DNA of 64,000 bases from JAQWCH01 sp050952725. GTDB lineage: Bacteria > Bacillota_I > Bacilli_A > RFN20 > CAG-826. The translations under genes were made by a program, and so were the position numbers. The number at the start of each line of letters is the position of its first letter. Position 1 is the stretch's first letter. The stretch covers positions 620,001-684,000 of the forward strand of contig JBMNLN010000001.1 of assembly GCA_050952725.1 (NCBI GenBank), read 5' to 3'. Below the pieces are notes generated by a model, which did no database searches, was not told where the DNA came from, and saw only the letters and a list, made by a program, of their open reading frames with translations. This document shows positions 53,018 through 62,482 of this stretch, piece after piece.

Positions 53018-54427
53018 ATGAAAAATCACCAGAGAAAAACTCCCCTAATCAAAAGTGAGTATGAATATGGATTTAAAAACGAAGACATATCGATTTTTAA
53101 TACCGGCAAGGGGATTAATCGCGAGGTGATTGAAACGATTTCGCGAATGAAAAAGGAACCAGAATGGATGTTGGAATTTCGTTTAAAAGCCTACGATCTT
53201 TTTAAGAAACTACCACTTCCACATTATGGTCCTGATCTGAGTTTCATCGACTTTGATTCGTATACTTATTTCATTCGCCCGAGCGACCGCATTGGTCGGA
53301 CATGGGAGGAAGTCCCCGAGACGATTAAAAAAACTTTTGCAAAACTTGGTATTCCCGAAGCGGAAAGAAAGTATTTCGCAGGCGTGACCACCCAATATGA
53401 ATCGGAAGTGGTCTATCACTCAATGCTGGAAGAGGTTGAAAAAAAGGGAGTGATCTTTCTATCAACTGATACCGCTTTAGAAAAATATCCAGATTTATTT
53501 AAGCAATATTTCAACACAGTTGTCCCCACTGGCGATCATAAATTCTCCGCTTTAAATGGAGCGGTATGGTCAGGTGGCTCTTTTATCTATATTCCTAAGG
53601 GGGTCAAATTAGAAAAGCCTTTACAGAGTTATTTTCGCATTAACAATGCGAAGATGGGGCAATTTGAGCGAACCTTAATCATCGTCGATGAAGGAGCCGA
53701 ACTCCATTATGTTGAGGGGTGCACGGCCCCGATTTATGATTCGGAATCACTCCACGCAGCCGTGGTGGAAATCATCGTCAAAAAGCATGCCAAATTTCGC
53801 TATTCAACAATTCAAAATTGGTCGGCAAACATCGTCAATCTTGCAACTAAACGCGCTTATGTCGAAGAAGGCGGTCAGATGGAATGGGTTGATGGCAATA
53901 TTGGGAGCGGAATCAACATGAAGTATCCTAGCTGTATTTTAGCGGGAGTAGGCGCTAAAGGGAGTTGTATTTCCATCGCGGTGGCGAAAAACGAACAATA
54001 TCAAGATGCGGGTGCCCGGATGATTCATCTAGCGCCCAATACATCGTCAACAATTATTTCTAAGTCAATTGTTAAAGATAAAGGCACTGCCAATTATCGG
54101 GGCACGGTAAGAATCTTTCCCAACGCGACTAATGCCCGCGCTCATGTCGAATGCGATACTTTAATTCTCGATTCAACCGCTAAAACTGATACGATTCCCA
54201 AGAATGATTTGCGTAATAATAGTTCCTATATTGAACATGAAGCGACGGTCTCTAAGATTAACGAAGAACAACTCTATTATTTGATGAGTCGCGGTCTATC
54301 ACAAGAAGAAGCCACGCAGATGATTGTTATGGGTTTTCTTGAACCTTTTGCTCGCGAGTTGCCGATGGAATATGCGGTGGAATTGAATCGCCTCATCGCT
54401 TTAGACATGGAAGGGTCAATCGGATAA
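53018..54427 (+). CDS. sufB: Fe-S cluster scaffold SufB
   Basis: A 469-residue scaffold subunit of normal length. VEGCTAPIYDSESLHAAVVE and the C-terminal NEEQLYYLMSRGLSQEEA block identify SufB. It builds the cluster with SufC and SufD. AGAAGG precedes the ATG. Its TAA shares one base with the mnmG start. Confidence 0.96.
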   Translation: MKNHQRKTPLIKSEYEYGFKNEDISIFNTGKGINREVIETISRMKKEPEWMLEFRLKAYDLFKKLPLPHYGPDLSFIDFDSYTYFIRPSDRIGRTWEEVPETIKKTFAKLGIPEAERKYFAGVTTQYESEVVYHSMLEEVEKKGVIFLSTDTALEKYPDLFKQYFNTVVPTGDHKFSALNGAVWSGGSFIYIPKGVKLEKPLQSYFRINNAKMGQFERTLIIVDEGAELHYVEGCTAPIYDSESLHAAVVEIIVKKHAKFRYSTIQNWSANIVNLATKRAYVEEGGQMEWVDGNIGSGINMKYPSCILAGVGAKGSCISIAVAKNEQYQDAGARMIHLAPNTSSTIISKSIVKDKGTANYRGTVRIFPNATNARAHVECDTLILDSTAKTDTIPKNDLRNNSSYIEHEATVSKINEEQLYYLMSRGLSQEEATQMIVMGFLEPFARELPMEYAVELNRLIALDMEGSIG

Positions 54428-56301
54428 TGAAATACGATTATTCGGTGATTGTTGTCGGTGGTGGCCATGCGGGTCTTGAAGCGGCTTTTGCCTGTTCGAA
54501 GCTGGGGGAAAAGACGCTTTTAGTTACCTTGAATATTAAAAAAATGGCGGATATGCCGTGTAATCCTTCAATTGGTGGTTCGGCCAAGGGGGTTGTCGTC
54601 CGTGAGATTGATGCCCTTGGGGGGATGATGGGCATGGTCGCTGACCAGGAATACATTCAGATGAAAATGCTCAATACCGGCAAAGGTCCTGGCGTTCAAT
54701 GTTTACGCGCGCAGATGGATAAATTAACCTATCCCGCGCATATGCAAAAACTCGCTTTGAAACAAGAAAAACTCACCGTATTAGAAGGGATGGTTATCGA
54801 TTTACTCCACGATGAAGAAAAAGTCTTTGGTGTGCGCCTCGAAGACGGAAAAGAGATTACAGCACAAGCTGTTATTCTCACAACTGGAACATTTATGGAA
54901 GCGATTATTTTACGCGGTCATAAACGTGTGAGTTCTGGCCCCGATGGAGAAAAACCATCGATCGGTTTATCGGATGCTCTTAAAAAGATGGGAATTAATC
55001 TCATGCGTCTTAAAACTGGAACCCCACCTCGCCTTGAAAAAGAAAGTATCGATTACACCAAAATAATTCCTCAACCAGGTACGGAAGAAAAACAAGGTTT
55101 TTCCTATACAACCAAGGAATTTCTCCCGATTGATCAACAAATTATCTGCCACCTCACCTATACCAATGAAAAAACTCATGAGATTATTCGTAACCATCTC
55201 AGTGATTCGGCAATGTATGGTGGTTTAGTGGAAGGAGTAGGGCCGCGTTATTGCCCGAGCATTGAGGATAAAATTGTCCGTTTTGCCGACAAGGAGCGAC
55301 ATCAAATTTTCTTAGAACCAGAATCATTGTTCACTAACTCGATTTACGCCCAAGGGATTTCGACCTCAATGCCCGAAGAAGTCCAAGAGCAAATTGTCCA
55401 TTCAATCAGAGGATTAGAAAAAGCCGTAATTCTGAAATATGCTTATGCGATTGAGTATGATTCCTGTAATCCTCTTGATTTAAAACCAACTCTCGAAATG
55501 AAGAAATGGCCAGGGCTTTATATCGCTGGTCAAATTTGTGGGACCTCGGGATATGAAGAAGCCGCTGCCCTAGGTTTAATGGCAGGCATCAATGCTGTGC
55601 GAAAAATCCATGGCAAATCCCCATTCATTTTAAGAAGAGATCAAGCTTATATCGGGGTGATGATCGATGATATTGTCACGAAAGGGATTGAGGATCCCTA
55701 CCGCCTTTTATCGTCAAGAGCGGAATATCGTTTATTACTTCGCCATGATAATGCTGATCTCCGTCTTTTGGATTTAGGATACGAAGTTGGCCTAATCGAT
55801 CAAGCCCGTTATGATGAATTTCTGATTAAAAAAGCCAACATGGCAAAGGCGGAACAAATTTTATCCACAACTTTTTTGCCGAGTAATGCGGATGTTGTTT
55901 TTTACTTAGAAAGTGTCGGCTATCCTAATTTTATCGGGGGGTTAACCGCCTATGATTTGCTGAAACGCCCCCGCGTCGGTTATTATAAATTAAGACCATT
56001 CATCGAGGAGTTGCACAATCTTGAGCTCGATGATAATGCGGTCTTTCAATTAGAAGTTGCGATTAAATATGCTGGCTATATCGAACGGCAAAACATCAGT
56101 GCCCGGAAGCTGCAAAAGTTAGAAAAGGTGGCGATTCCTCCAGGTGTTGATTACGCCAATCTCGAAGGTATCGCCTTGGAAGCTCGGCAAAAATTAGCAC
56201 AAGTTCAACCTTTGACCCTAGGTCAAGCATCGCGAATCTCGGGGGTTAATCCTAGTGATATTGCGATATTATCGATGTATATGAAGCGAGGATGGAAATG
56301 A
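54427..56301 (+). CDS. mnmG: tRNA uridine-5-carboxymethylaminomethyl modification enzyme MnmG
   Basis: A 624-residue FAD protein. It has the FAD site GGGHAGLEAAF near residue 10, NPSIGGSAKG, GTPPRLE and SRAEYRLLLRHDNADLRL. With MnmE it makes the wobble-uridine cmnm5U modification of tRNA. No mnmE is in the window. It overlaps sufB by one base and runs into rsmG. Confidence 0.96.
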   Translation: MKYDYSVIVVGGGHAGLEAAFACSKLGEKTLLVTLNIKKMADMPCNPSIGGSAKGVVVREIDALGGMMGMVADQEYIQMKMLNTGKGPGVQCLRAQMDKLTYPAHMQKLALKQEKLTVLEGMVIDLLHDEEKVFGVRLEDGKEITAQAVILTTGTFMEAIILRGHKRVSSGPDGEKPSIGLSDALKKMGINLMRLKTGTPPRLEKESIDYTKIIPQPGTEEKQGFSYTTKEFLPIDQQIICHLTYTNEKTHEIIRNHLSDSAMYGGLVEGVGPRYCPSIEDKIVRFADKERHQIFLEPESLFTNSIYAQGISTSMPEEVQEQIVHSIRGLEKAVILKYAYAIEYDSCNPLDLKPTLEMKKWPGLYIAGQICGTSGYEEAAALGLMAGINAVRKIHGKSPFILRRDQAYIGVMIDDIVTKGIEDPYRLLSSRAEYRLLLRHDNADLRLLDLGYEVGLIDQARYDEFLIKKANMAKAEQILSTTFLPSNADVVFYLESVGYPNFIGGLTAYDLLKRPRVGYYKLRPFIEELHNLELDDNAVFQLEVAIKYAGYIERQNISARKLQKLEKVAIPPGVDYANLEGIALEARQKLAQVQPLTLGQASRISGVNPSDIAILSMYMKRGWK

Positions 56302-57008
56302 TGAATTTATTGATTTTCAAAGAAGAAATGCAAAAAATCGGGATTGAATTAAATGATGATCAAATGTTGCAATTTGGTGATTATTTACACCTTTTACAAA
56401 AAGCCTCCCAGAGGATGAATCTGACCGCGATTAAAGATGAGGCGGGAATCATTGAAAAACATTTTTATGATTCGTTATTATTAGCGAAATATTTACCCTT
56501 CGATGAACAAACAACAATGCTCGATATCGGGACTGGGGCTGGATTTCCCGGGATTCCTTTAAAAATCGCCTTTCCTCATTTAAAGGTCACCTTATTGGAA
56601 CCCGTACTTAAGAAAGCTCGTTTTTTAGCGCGTGTGATTAACGAACTAAAACTTCGTGACATCATCGTTGTGGTGGAAAGAGCAGAAACTTATGCTTACC
56701 GCGAATATGAACAATTCGATCTCGTGACCGCGCGGGCAGTGGCTCCCTTAAACATTCTCTTAGAGTTAGGGGTTCCGCTTGCGAAAGTTGAAGGACTAGT
56801 GGTCGCCTACAAAGGACCTAAAGCGGAAGAAGAAATTAAAGAAGCGGAAAATGCATTGCAAATTCTTGGTTGTCATCTTGAAGATGTTTTTGTAGAGCGT
56901 CTTCCTTCGGACCATGATCATCGCTCCTTAGTGGTGATTAAAAAAGATATCCCGACTCCAAGTCAGTTTCCTCGGAAGTATGCGCTAATTAAAAAACAGC
57001 CATTATAA
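56301..57008 (+). CDS. rsmG: 16S rRNA (guanine-N7) methyltransferase RsmG
   Basis: A 235-residue SAM methyltransferase (GidB). MNLTAIKDEAGIIEKHFYDSL and MLDIGTGAGFPGIPLKI are characteristic. It methylates G527 of 16S rRNA. ATG 56301 is eight bases after GAGGA; ATG 56292 and 56298 are alternatives. It overlaps the mnmG stop. The mnmG-rsmG-parA-parB order is the one often found near the origin. Confidence 0.92.
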   Translation: MNLLIFKEEMQKIGIELNDDQMLQFGDYLHLLQKASQRMNLTAIKDEAGIIEKHFYDSLLLAKYLPFDEQTTMLDIGTGAGFPGIPLKIAFPHLKVTLLEPVLKKARFLARVINELKLRDIIVVVERAETYAYREYEQFDLVTARAVAPLNILLELGVPLAKVEGLVVAYKGPKAEEEIKEAENALQILGCHLEDVFVERLPSDHDHRSLVVIKKDIPTPSQFPRKYALIKKQPL

Positions 57009-57036
57009 ACGGCAAAAACATTACCGTTATCTTCTT
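57008..57036 (+). terminator. Possible weak terminator after rsmG
   Basis: AACGG (57008-57012) and CCGTT (57024-57028), then a T-rich stretch. The stem is short. Confidence 0.3.
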
Positions 57037-57051
57037 TTTAAACAAGACACT

Positions 57052-57060
57052 TGTTATACT
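57052..57060 (+). promoter_or_regulatory. Extended -10 promoter of parAB, leaderless start
   Basis: TGTTATACT ends eight bases before ATG 57069, leaving no room for a ribosome site. Confidence 0.55.
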
Positions 57061-57068
57061 AATTGACG

Positions 57069-57839
57069 ATGAAGCGAAAAATTGCGGTAGCAAATCAAAA
57101 AGGCGGAGTAGGTAAGACGACAACGGCGATTAACCTCGCCAGTTCTCTTGCTCATTTTAAGCGTCATGTCCTTTTAATCGATATGGACCCCCAAGGCAAT
57201 CTCGGCCGTGGTTTAGGGCTTGATATCTCCTTATTAAACAAAACCACTCATGAGGTGTTACTCGGAGAAATCAGTATCGATAAAGCGATTTATTCAACGG
57301 GAATAAAAGGGCTTGATATCCTACCAGCAAATCTCAAACTCGCCACCATTGATGTGGAAGCGAGCAATCTCGGTCATTCCCCATTTGTGCTTTTGAAAAA
57401 CGCCCTACAAAACATGGAAAAGGACTATGATTACATGATTATCGACTGTCCTCCCTCACTTGGGCTTTTGAACATCAATGCCCTAGTCGCGGCTGATTCG
57501 GTAATTATTCCAGTTCAATGCGAATATTTTGCGATGGAAGCGGTTGCGCAAATTCTCTCTTCCATTACCCAAGTACAATCAGGCTTCAATCACGATTTAG
57601 AAATTGAAGGCTTTCTCTTGACGATGTATGATTCCCGAACAAGACTGGGAACTGAAATTTCCACGCAAATCCGCGGTCTTTTTAAAGAAAAAACTTTTTT
57701 AAGTCAAATTCCTCGCAATATTTCGGTTGCGGAATCTTCGGCGAAAGGTTTACCCGTGACTATTTATCGGCCTTCTAGTGCTGGTTCGCTTGCCTATCTT
57801 AGTTTGGCTAAGGAAATTATCGATCATGAAAAAAGATAA
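57069..57839 (+). CDS. parA: Chromosome partition ATPase ParA (Soj)
   Basis: A 256-residue Walker ATPase. It has the deviant Walker A KGGVGKTT at 11-18, DMDPQGNLG and DYMIIDCPPSLG. It drives ParB-dependent segregation. ATG 57069 is chosen; the TTG at 57063 is less likely. It overlaps parB by 14 bases. Confidence 0.94.
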   Translation: MKRKIAVANQKGGVGKTTTAINLASSLAHFKRHVLLIDMDPQGNLGRGLGLDISLLNKTTHEVLLGEISIDKAIYSTGIKGLDILPANLKLATIDVEASNLGHSPFVLLKNALQNMEKDYDYMIIDCPPSLGLLNINALVAADSVIIPVQCEYFAMEAVAQILSSITQVQSGFNHDLEIEGFLLTMYDSRTRLGTEISTQIRGLFKEKTFLSQIPRNISVAESSAKGLPVTIYRPSSAGSLAYLSLAKEIIDHEKR

Positions 57840-58650
57840 ATTACTATCAACTTCATTGGCCAAATTAATTGAGAAGTATTCCCAAAGCGATGTCATCTTC
57901 GCTATGGAGCGTGAGGCAAAATTAACGCCGTTACTGCAAATTCCAGTCGCCGAAATTTCCGATAATCACTATCTTTCTTCCTATATGCCTCCCGAAGCCA
58001 AAATCGCTCGCCTTGTGGAGGTTTTTCAAACGGCCTCGAATATTGAACCGATTATTATTCGCAAACATCAATCAGGATATGAGGTTGTGATTGGAAGAAA
58101 GCGATTATTAGCGGCCAAAATTGCGGGCATCAAAACTATTTCCGCTTTAATTCGCGAGTTTACTGATGAGGAAACTCTTTTGGCATTACTTGCTAATGCG
58201 CGCGAAGAACAGCAAACAAGTCCGATTGAAATTGCGATGATTGCCAAAGCATTAATCGAAAACTTCGATTATTCACAAAAAGATGTCGCCGCTCTTCTCC
58301 ACTTATCCAGAGCCCAGGTAACTAATATCCTTCGGCTTTTAAGTCTGCCTTCTTCCGTAATCGCGAATCTCAATGCGGGTAAGATTAGTTACGGTCATGC
58401 GCGCGCTTTAATCACTTTGCCTGAATCAGAAATTATCGCGGTCAATGAGCAGATTAAAAAACGCAAGCTCAACGTGCGCGAAACTGAGAATTTAGTCTCG
58501 ATTTATAAAGGAAAAAAACCTGATACTCGTTTGCAGAAGTTTGAGGAAAAATATCGCGCCGAATTGCAAATTCGCGGGAAAAAGATTGAAATTAATTTTA
58601 CCAACCATGAAGATTTGATCACCTTTTATGAATGGCTTCTCCGTGAATAA
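57826..58650 (+). CDS. parB: Chromosome partition protein ParB (Spo0J)
   Basis: A 274-residue DNA-binding CTPase. The nuclease-like N-terminal fold holds VIGRKRLLAAKIAGI (the GxRRxxA box), then ANAREEQQTSPIEIA. The helix-turn-helix is YSQKDVAALLHLSRAQVTNILRLLSLP. ATG 57826 follows AAGGAAAT; an upstream frame is rejected. No parS-like TGTTnCACGTGAAACA was seen nearby. Confidence 0.92.
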   Translation: MKKDKLLSTSLAKLIEKYSQSDVIFAMEREAKLTPLLQIPVAEISDNHYLSSYMPPEAKIARLVEVFQTASNIEPIIIRKHQSGYEVVIGRKRLLAAKIAGIKTISALIREFTDEETLLALLANAREEQQTSPIEIAMIAKALIENFDYSQKDVAALLHLSRAQVTNILRLLSLPSSVIANLNAGKISYGHARALITLPESEIIAVNEQIKKRKLNVRETENLVSIYKGKKPDTRLQKFEEKYRAELQIRGKKIEINFTNHEDLITFYEWLLRE

Positions 58651-58686
58651 CCTTCACTATCTCTTTTTTCTTCAAGTTCAATGGTT

Positions 58687-58692
58687 TATAAT
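58687..58692 (+). promoter_or_regulatory. -10 box upstream of the FMN riboswitch
   Basis: TATAAT, six bases before the start of the riboswitch P1 stem. Confidence 0.55.
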
Positions 58693-58698
58693 GATGAC

Positions 58699-58803
58699 AT
58701 CTTCAGGGCGGGGTGCAAGTCCCCACCGGCGGTATACCCCGCGCGCTTAAGCACGAACTGGTGTGATTCCAGTGGCGACAGTATAGTCTGGATGAAAGAA
58801 GAC
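58699..58803 (+). promoter_or_regulatory. FMN riboswitch (RFN element)
   Basis: The core segments AGGGCGGGGTGCAAGTCCCC, CCGGCGGTA, ACTGGTGTGATTCCAGT, GGCGACAGTATAGTC and GGATGAAAGAAG match the RFN consensus in order. P1 pairs TCTTC (58700-58704) with GAAGA (58798-58802). It precedes the riboflavin transporter and a terminator, so FMN should stop transcription of ribU. Confidence 0.95.
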
Positions 58804-58819
58804 TTTTTTCTTGCTTTCC

Positions 58820-58842
58820 CCTGGAGAAGTCCAGGTTTTTTA
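58820..58842 (+). terminator. Riboswitch-controlled terminator
   Basis: CCTGGA-GAAG-TCCAGG hairpin followed by seven T residues, just before the ribU ribosome site. Confidence 0.85.
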
Positions 58843-58858
58843 TTTAGCGAGGTGAGCG

Positions 58859-59548
58859 ATGAAGAAAAAATTCGAACCTATTTTGCCGGAAAATGATTGC
58901 AAAGAACAAGCGATTAGCAGCGAAAAAAAGGTGGAGGAATGCGATTTAACTCCTGAAGAAAAGAAGGCGATTAAGCGAAAAAAAATAATTAGGTTTATCA
59001 CAAGAGTCGGGATTTTTTCTGCGGCTTCAGCCATCCTTTACTTGCTTCCTTTTCCTCCTTTTAAATTTTCGATTTTTCCAGCCGTATCCTTTTTAGAAGT
59101 TAATTTCTCGGAAGTTCCGGCGATGATTGCTGGTTTTGCTTATGGTCCACTAGCAGGTTTTTTAGTTATTTTAATCCGCTTCTTGATTAAGATTCCTTTT
59201 TCAGCAACTGGTGCTATCGGTGAATTCGCCGACCTGCTTTTTTCAACTGCTCTAGTGCTTTCCAGCGCAATTATTTATCAACAAGCGCGAACTTTAAAAA
59301 ACGCATTTATTGCAATTATTATGGGAGGACTTGCTCATCTTACCGTGGCGATTGTCGCTAATTTTTACTTTATTATCGACTGGTATAATATCTTCTATGG
59401 CGGACATCTGCTCAATGAAAATTTCACTAAGGAGTTTTATATTTCCTGGAACATCCCCTTCAATGTTATTAAAAATGTGATTGTTTCCGTAGTCACTTTA
59501 TTGACATATAAACGAGTGCATAAATTAGTTACCAAAATCACCAATTAA
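58859..59548 (+). CDS. ribU: Riboflavin ECF transporter S-component RibU
   Basis: A 229-residue protein: a charged N-terminal tail of about 40 residues, then six membrane helices. VNFSEVPAMIAGFAYGPLAGFLVILIRFLIK is typical of RibU. The FMN riboswitch just upstream confirms riboflavin. It should use the EcfA1A2T module at 3755-6401. GAGGTGAG precedes the ATG. Confidence 0.93.
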   Translation: MKKKFEPILPENDCKEQAISSEKKVEECDLTPEEKKAIKRKKIIRFITRVGIFSAASAILYLLPFPPFKFSIFPAVSFLEVNFSEVPAMIAGFAYGPLAGFLVILIRFLIKIPFSATGAIGEFADLLFSTALVLSSAIIYQQARTLKNAFIAIIMGGLAHLTVAIVANFYFIIDWYNIFYGGHLLNENFTKEFYISWNIPFNVIKNVIVSVVTLLTYKRVHKLVTKITN

Positions 59549-59565
59549 CTCTTTCTATTCATCAA

Positions 59566-59593
59566 ATAAAAAATCCGTCTCGTACGGATTTTT
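59566..59593. terminator. Bidirectional terminator between ribU and ferredoxin
   Basis: AAATCCGT-CTCGT-ACGGATTT with A and T runs on both sides. Confidence 0.8.
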
Positions 59594-59616
59594 CATTTTC
59601 ATTTTGAGTAGAGCGA

Positions 59617-59811
59617 TTATCCAACAACAATCGCTTGGGTGGGGCAATCTCCGACCGCGCCTTCGACTGCTTCAACCGCATTTTCAGGAACCGTGTCGAC
59701 AATTATCTTCGCTTTGCCATCATCATCCCAATCGAAGACTTCTGGCACCATCGCTGTACATAATCCACAACCGATGCAAGCTTCTTTTTCAATGTGTACT
59801 TTTTTCGCCAT
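59617..59811 (-). CDS. fer: Ferredoxin, single [4Fe-4S] cluster
   Basis: A 64-residue electron carrier. The ligands are C12, C15, C18 and C56, which fit one [4Fe-4S] cluster, as in Bacillus Fer. The rest is acidic. GGAGG precedes the start. No clear redox partner is adjacent. Confidence 0.93.
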   Translation of the reverse strand: MAKKVHIEKEACIGCGLCTAMVPEVFDWDDDGKAKIIVDTVPENAVEAVEGAVGDCPTQAIVVG

Positions 59812-59835
59812 ATAAATTCCTCCATTGATAAATTT

Positions 59836-59864
59836 ATTATAGTCAGTTACCCTTGCTTAAACAA
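59836..59864 (-). promoter_or_regulatory. Promoter of the ferredoxin gene
   Basis: Minus strand TTGTTT (59864-59859), 17-base spacer, TATAAT (59841-59836). Confidence 0.6.
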
Positions 59865-59919
59865 GGAGAAAAAAATGCTTTCTTCCAGGTTCGCCCTATC
59901 ATCCATAAGGTCTTTTTTA

Positions 59920-59925
59920 TATAAT
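59920..59925 (+). promoter_or_regulatory. -10 box of the small-protein/cmk/der operon
   Basis: TATAAT 28 bases before ATG 59953, with GAAGGAGGAG between. No good -35. Confidence 0.45.
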
Positions 59926-59952
59926 GTTTTATGGAGATGAAGGAGGAGTTCC

Positions 59953-60300
59953 ATGGAAAAAACCCGGATTGCTAAATATAAGAAATATCGGCAAAAAATC
60001 AAAAACATGTCGGGAACAACTCCAAATGCTCCAGAAGTTTTGCTTGAGCCAGAAGTAAAATCGCCCCCCATGGAAAAGAAAAAGAAACCCATTCCGACGA
60101 CGACCACTTCGCTGTCAGTTGATCAAATTATCGAAGCCCATAATCAAATGGTTCTTCCCGAGACAGAAGAAGAACGCTTAAGAAAAAAAGAAGCAGCGAT
60201 CCTTAGTGCTCGATGGCGAAAAGTTGGCATTATCGCCTTGATTCTTTTAGGAATTTGCCTCTTAGTTGCGCTTGCGGCAATTCTTGCTAAATTATCGTAA
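59953..60300 (+). CDS. Small tail-anchored protein of unknown function
   Basis: A 115-residue protein. It has a basic N-terminus (about 1-20), a Pro/Thr/Glu/Lys-rich flexible middle (about 22-60), a short helical part, and one membrane helix at the C-terminus (about 91-112) with almost nothing after it. So it should be anchored by its tail with the rest in the cytoplasm. I know no family. GGAGGAG precedes the ATG. It leads the operon with cmk and der. Confidence 0.65.
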   Translation: MEKTRIAKYKKYRQKIKNMSGTTPNAPEVLLEPEVKSPPMEKKKKPIPTTTTSLSVDQIIEAHNQMVLPETEEERLRKKEAAILSARWRKVGIIALILLGICLLVALAAILAKLS

Positions 60301-60312
60301 ATGGAGAAGGAT

Positions 60313-61005
60313 ATGAAAAGACAAATTTCATCCAAGGTAATTAACGTTGCGATTGATGGACCCGCGGCCGCAGGAAAATCAACAATCGCTAAAAAAGTGG
60401 CTCAGTTTCTAAATTTTACTTATATCGATACAGGAGCGATGTATCGCGCTTTTACTTACTACGTGCTTAAAAAAGGCGTTAATCCTGAAGATGAAGACGC
60501 GTGTAATCTTTTGATTCCTCAGGTGAGCATTGAACTTTCCCCCGATGGCAAGGTATTGGTTAATGCGGAGGATGTGACTCGAGCGATCAGAGAAACAATC
60601 GTCTCGCAAAATGTTTCTTATATCGCAAGTTATAAACAAATTCGCCTCGCCTTAGTTGAACAACAACGGGCGATGGCAGCAAAACGCTCGGTTGTCATGG
60701 ATGGCCGTGATATTGGCACCTATGTCCTCCCTGATGCTGAAGTTAAGATTTTCCAAGTTGCTTCGGTGGAAACTAGAGCTAAAAGACGCTACTTAGAAAA
60801 TCAAGAAAAAGGTATTCCTTGTTCACTCGAAGAGATTAAAAACGATTTAATTAGACGCGATTACATTGACTCAAACCGCGCTTTTGCCCCTTTAACCCAA
60901 GCGGAAGATGCGGTTCTTTTAGATACTTCTTATTTGACGATTGATGAAGTGGTTGCCGAAGTTTTACGCATCGTTAAAGAAAAAACAGGGGTAACTGCCG
61001 AATGA
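60313..61005 (+). CDS. cmk: Cytidylate kinase
   Basis: A 230-residue kinase that phosphorylates CMP and dCMP. P-loop DGPAAAGKST is near residue 18, YIDTGAMYRA and MDGRDIGTYVLPDAEVKIF are diagnostic. ATG 60313 lies after GGAGAAGGA; the ATG at 60301 has no ribosome site. der overlaps its stop. Confidence 0.93.
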   Translation: MKRQISSKVINVAIDGPAAAGKSTIAKKVAQFLNFTYIDTGAMYRAFTYYVLKKGVNPEDEDACNLLIPQVSIELSPDGKVLVNAEDVTRAIRETIVSQNVSYIASYKQIRLALVEQQRAMAAKRSVVMDGRDIGTYVLPDAEVKIFQVASVETRAKRRYLENQEKGIPCSLEEIKNDLIRRDYIDSNRAFAPLTQAEDAVLLDTSYLTIDEVVAEVLRIVKEKTGVTAE

Positions 61006-62315
61006 GTAATGGAATTGTTGCGATTGTTGGAACGCCAAACGTGGGAAAATCCACGATTTTTAATCGTTTAATCGGTGAAAGACAAGCAATTGTCGATGAT
61101 CAAGCGGGGGTAACCCGCGACCGGATTTATGCCCGCGCTGAGTGGCTGACGAAAGAGTTTTCCCTTATTGATACAGGAGGAATTGAAGTTGCTGATTCCC
61201 CATTTCAAGATGCGATTCGTTTGCAGGTGGAAATCGCGATTGCAGAGGCTGATGTCATCGTTTTTGTCACCGATGGAAAACTGGGATTAACTGCCGATGA
61301 TCAAATGGTTGCGAAAATGCTCTATCAAGCGAAAAAACCTGTGATTCTCGCGGTCAATAAAATCGATGATGGTGACTTAATTTTCCGCATTCACGAATTC
61401 TATGCTTTGGGCCTGGGAGATCCGCTGCCAATAAGTTCGGCTCATGGAATTGGTATCGGTGATCTCCTCGATAAAATCATCGAGCTTTTACCCGAAAAAA
61501 AGAAACGAAAAACCAGCGAAGAAGATGAGATTTTCTTCACGGTCATCGGTCGTCCTAACGTGGGAAAATCATCTCTTGTTAATGCGCTTCTTAATCAAGA
61601 ACGGGTGATTGTTAGTCAAATCCCAGGAACGACCCGCGATGCGATCGATACCCCATTTACGCATAATAAACAAAAATATCGCGTAATCGATACTGCGGGC
61701 TTGGTCCGACGTGGCAAAATCTATGAATCAGTTGATCGTTACGCTCTCCTCCGAGCAATGCGGGCGATTGAAAGAGCGGATATCGTCTTACTCGTCCTCG
61801 ATGGAAGTGAACCGCTACGGGAGCAGGATAAACATGTCGTCGGCTACGCGATGGATGCTAATAAAGCGATTATCATCGTGGTAAACAAGTGGGATTTAGT
61901 CGAAAAAGACCATCAAACAATGAATGCTTATATCGCTAATATTCGCAAAGAATTCAAGTTCTTAGAGTACGCTCCCATCGTTTTCTTATCGGCGTTGACT
62001 AAACGGCGGATTGGGGAACTTTTTCCTCTCCTTGAAGAAGTCTATGCGGCTTATAATTCGCGCATTCCCACTTCATTATTAAATCAAGTTATCCAAGAAG
62101 CCCAAGTTTTAAATCCCGCCCCTTATTTTAATAAAGGCCGCTTAAAAATCTATTACGGATCGCAAACCGATGTTGCACCTCCAACTTTTGTTTTATTTGT
62201 CAACAATCCGAAATTTCTCCACTTTTCCTATAAACGCTTTTTAGAAAACCGCCTCCGTGAATCATTCAATCTTTTGGGGACTCCAATTAAAATCATCTGT
62301 CGCGAACGGAAATAA
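61002..62315 (+). CDS. der: Ribosome assembly GTPase Der (EngA)
   Basis: A 437-residue protein with two GTPase domains and a C-terminal KH-like domain. P-loops are GTPNVGKST (about 9-17) and GRPNVGKSS (about 183-191); specificity motifs are NKID and NKWD. It is needed for 50S assembly. ATG 61002 overlaps the cmk stop. Confidence 0.96.
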   Translation: MSNGIVAIVGTPNVGKSTIFNRLIGERQAIVDDQAGVTRDRIYARAEWLTKEFSLIDTGGIEVADSPFQDAIRLQVEIAIAEADVIVFVTDGKLGLTADDQMVAKMLYQAKKPVILAVNKIDDGDLIFRIHEFYALGLGDPLPISSAHGIGIGDLLDKIIELLPEKKKRKTSEEDEIFFTVIGRPNVGKSSLVNALLNQERVIVSQIPGTTRDAIDTPFTHNKQKYRVIDTAGLVRRGKIYESVDRYALLRAMRAIERADIVLLVLDGSEPLREQDKHVVGYAMDANKAIIIVVNKWDLVEKDHQTMNAYIANIRKEFKFLEYAPIVFLSALTKRRIGELFPLLEEVYAAYNSRIPTSLLNQVIQEAQVLNPAPYFNKGRLKIYYGSQTDVAPPTFVLFVNNPKFLHFSYKRFLENRLRESFNLLGTPIKIICRERK

Positions 62316-62482
62316 AGCGGTGGTGAAATTAAGAAATCAACTTATTTTTTTATAAAATTTGGAAATATTATCAGATTTTTTAATTTTTTCTACGTTGGCT
62401 TAGAAATTGTAATTCAAAGAGGAAAATTGATAAAAAACCCTAAAAATATAATGTTTTTTATAAATATCCCTTTTTTCTCCAG

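Noticed and set aside
59604..59828. Plus-strand frame opposite the ferredoxin gene
   Set aside because: The minus strand encodes a ferredoxin with all four cysteine ligands, a ribosome site and a promoter.
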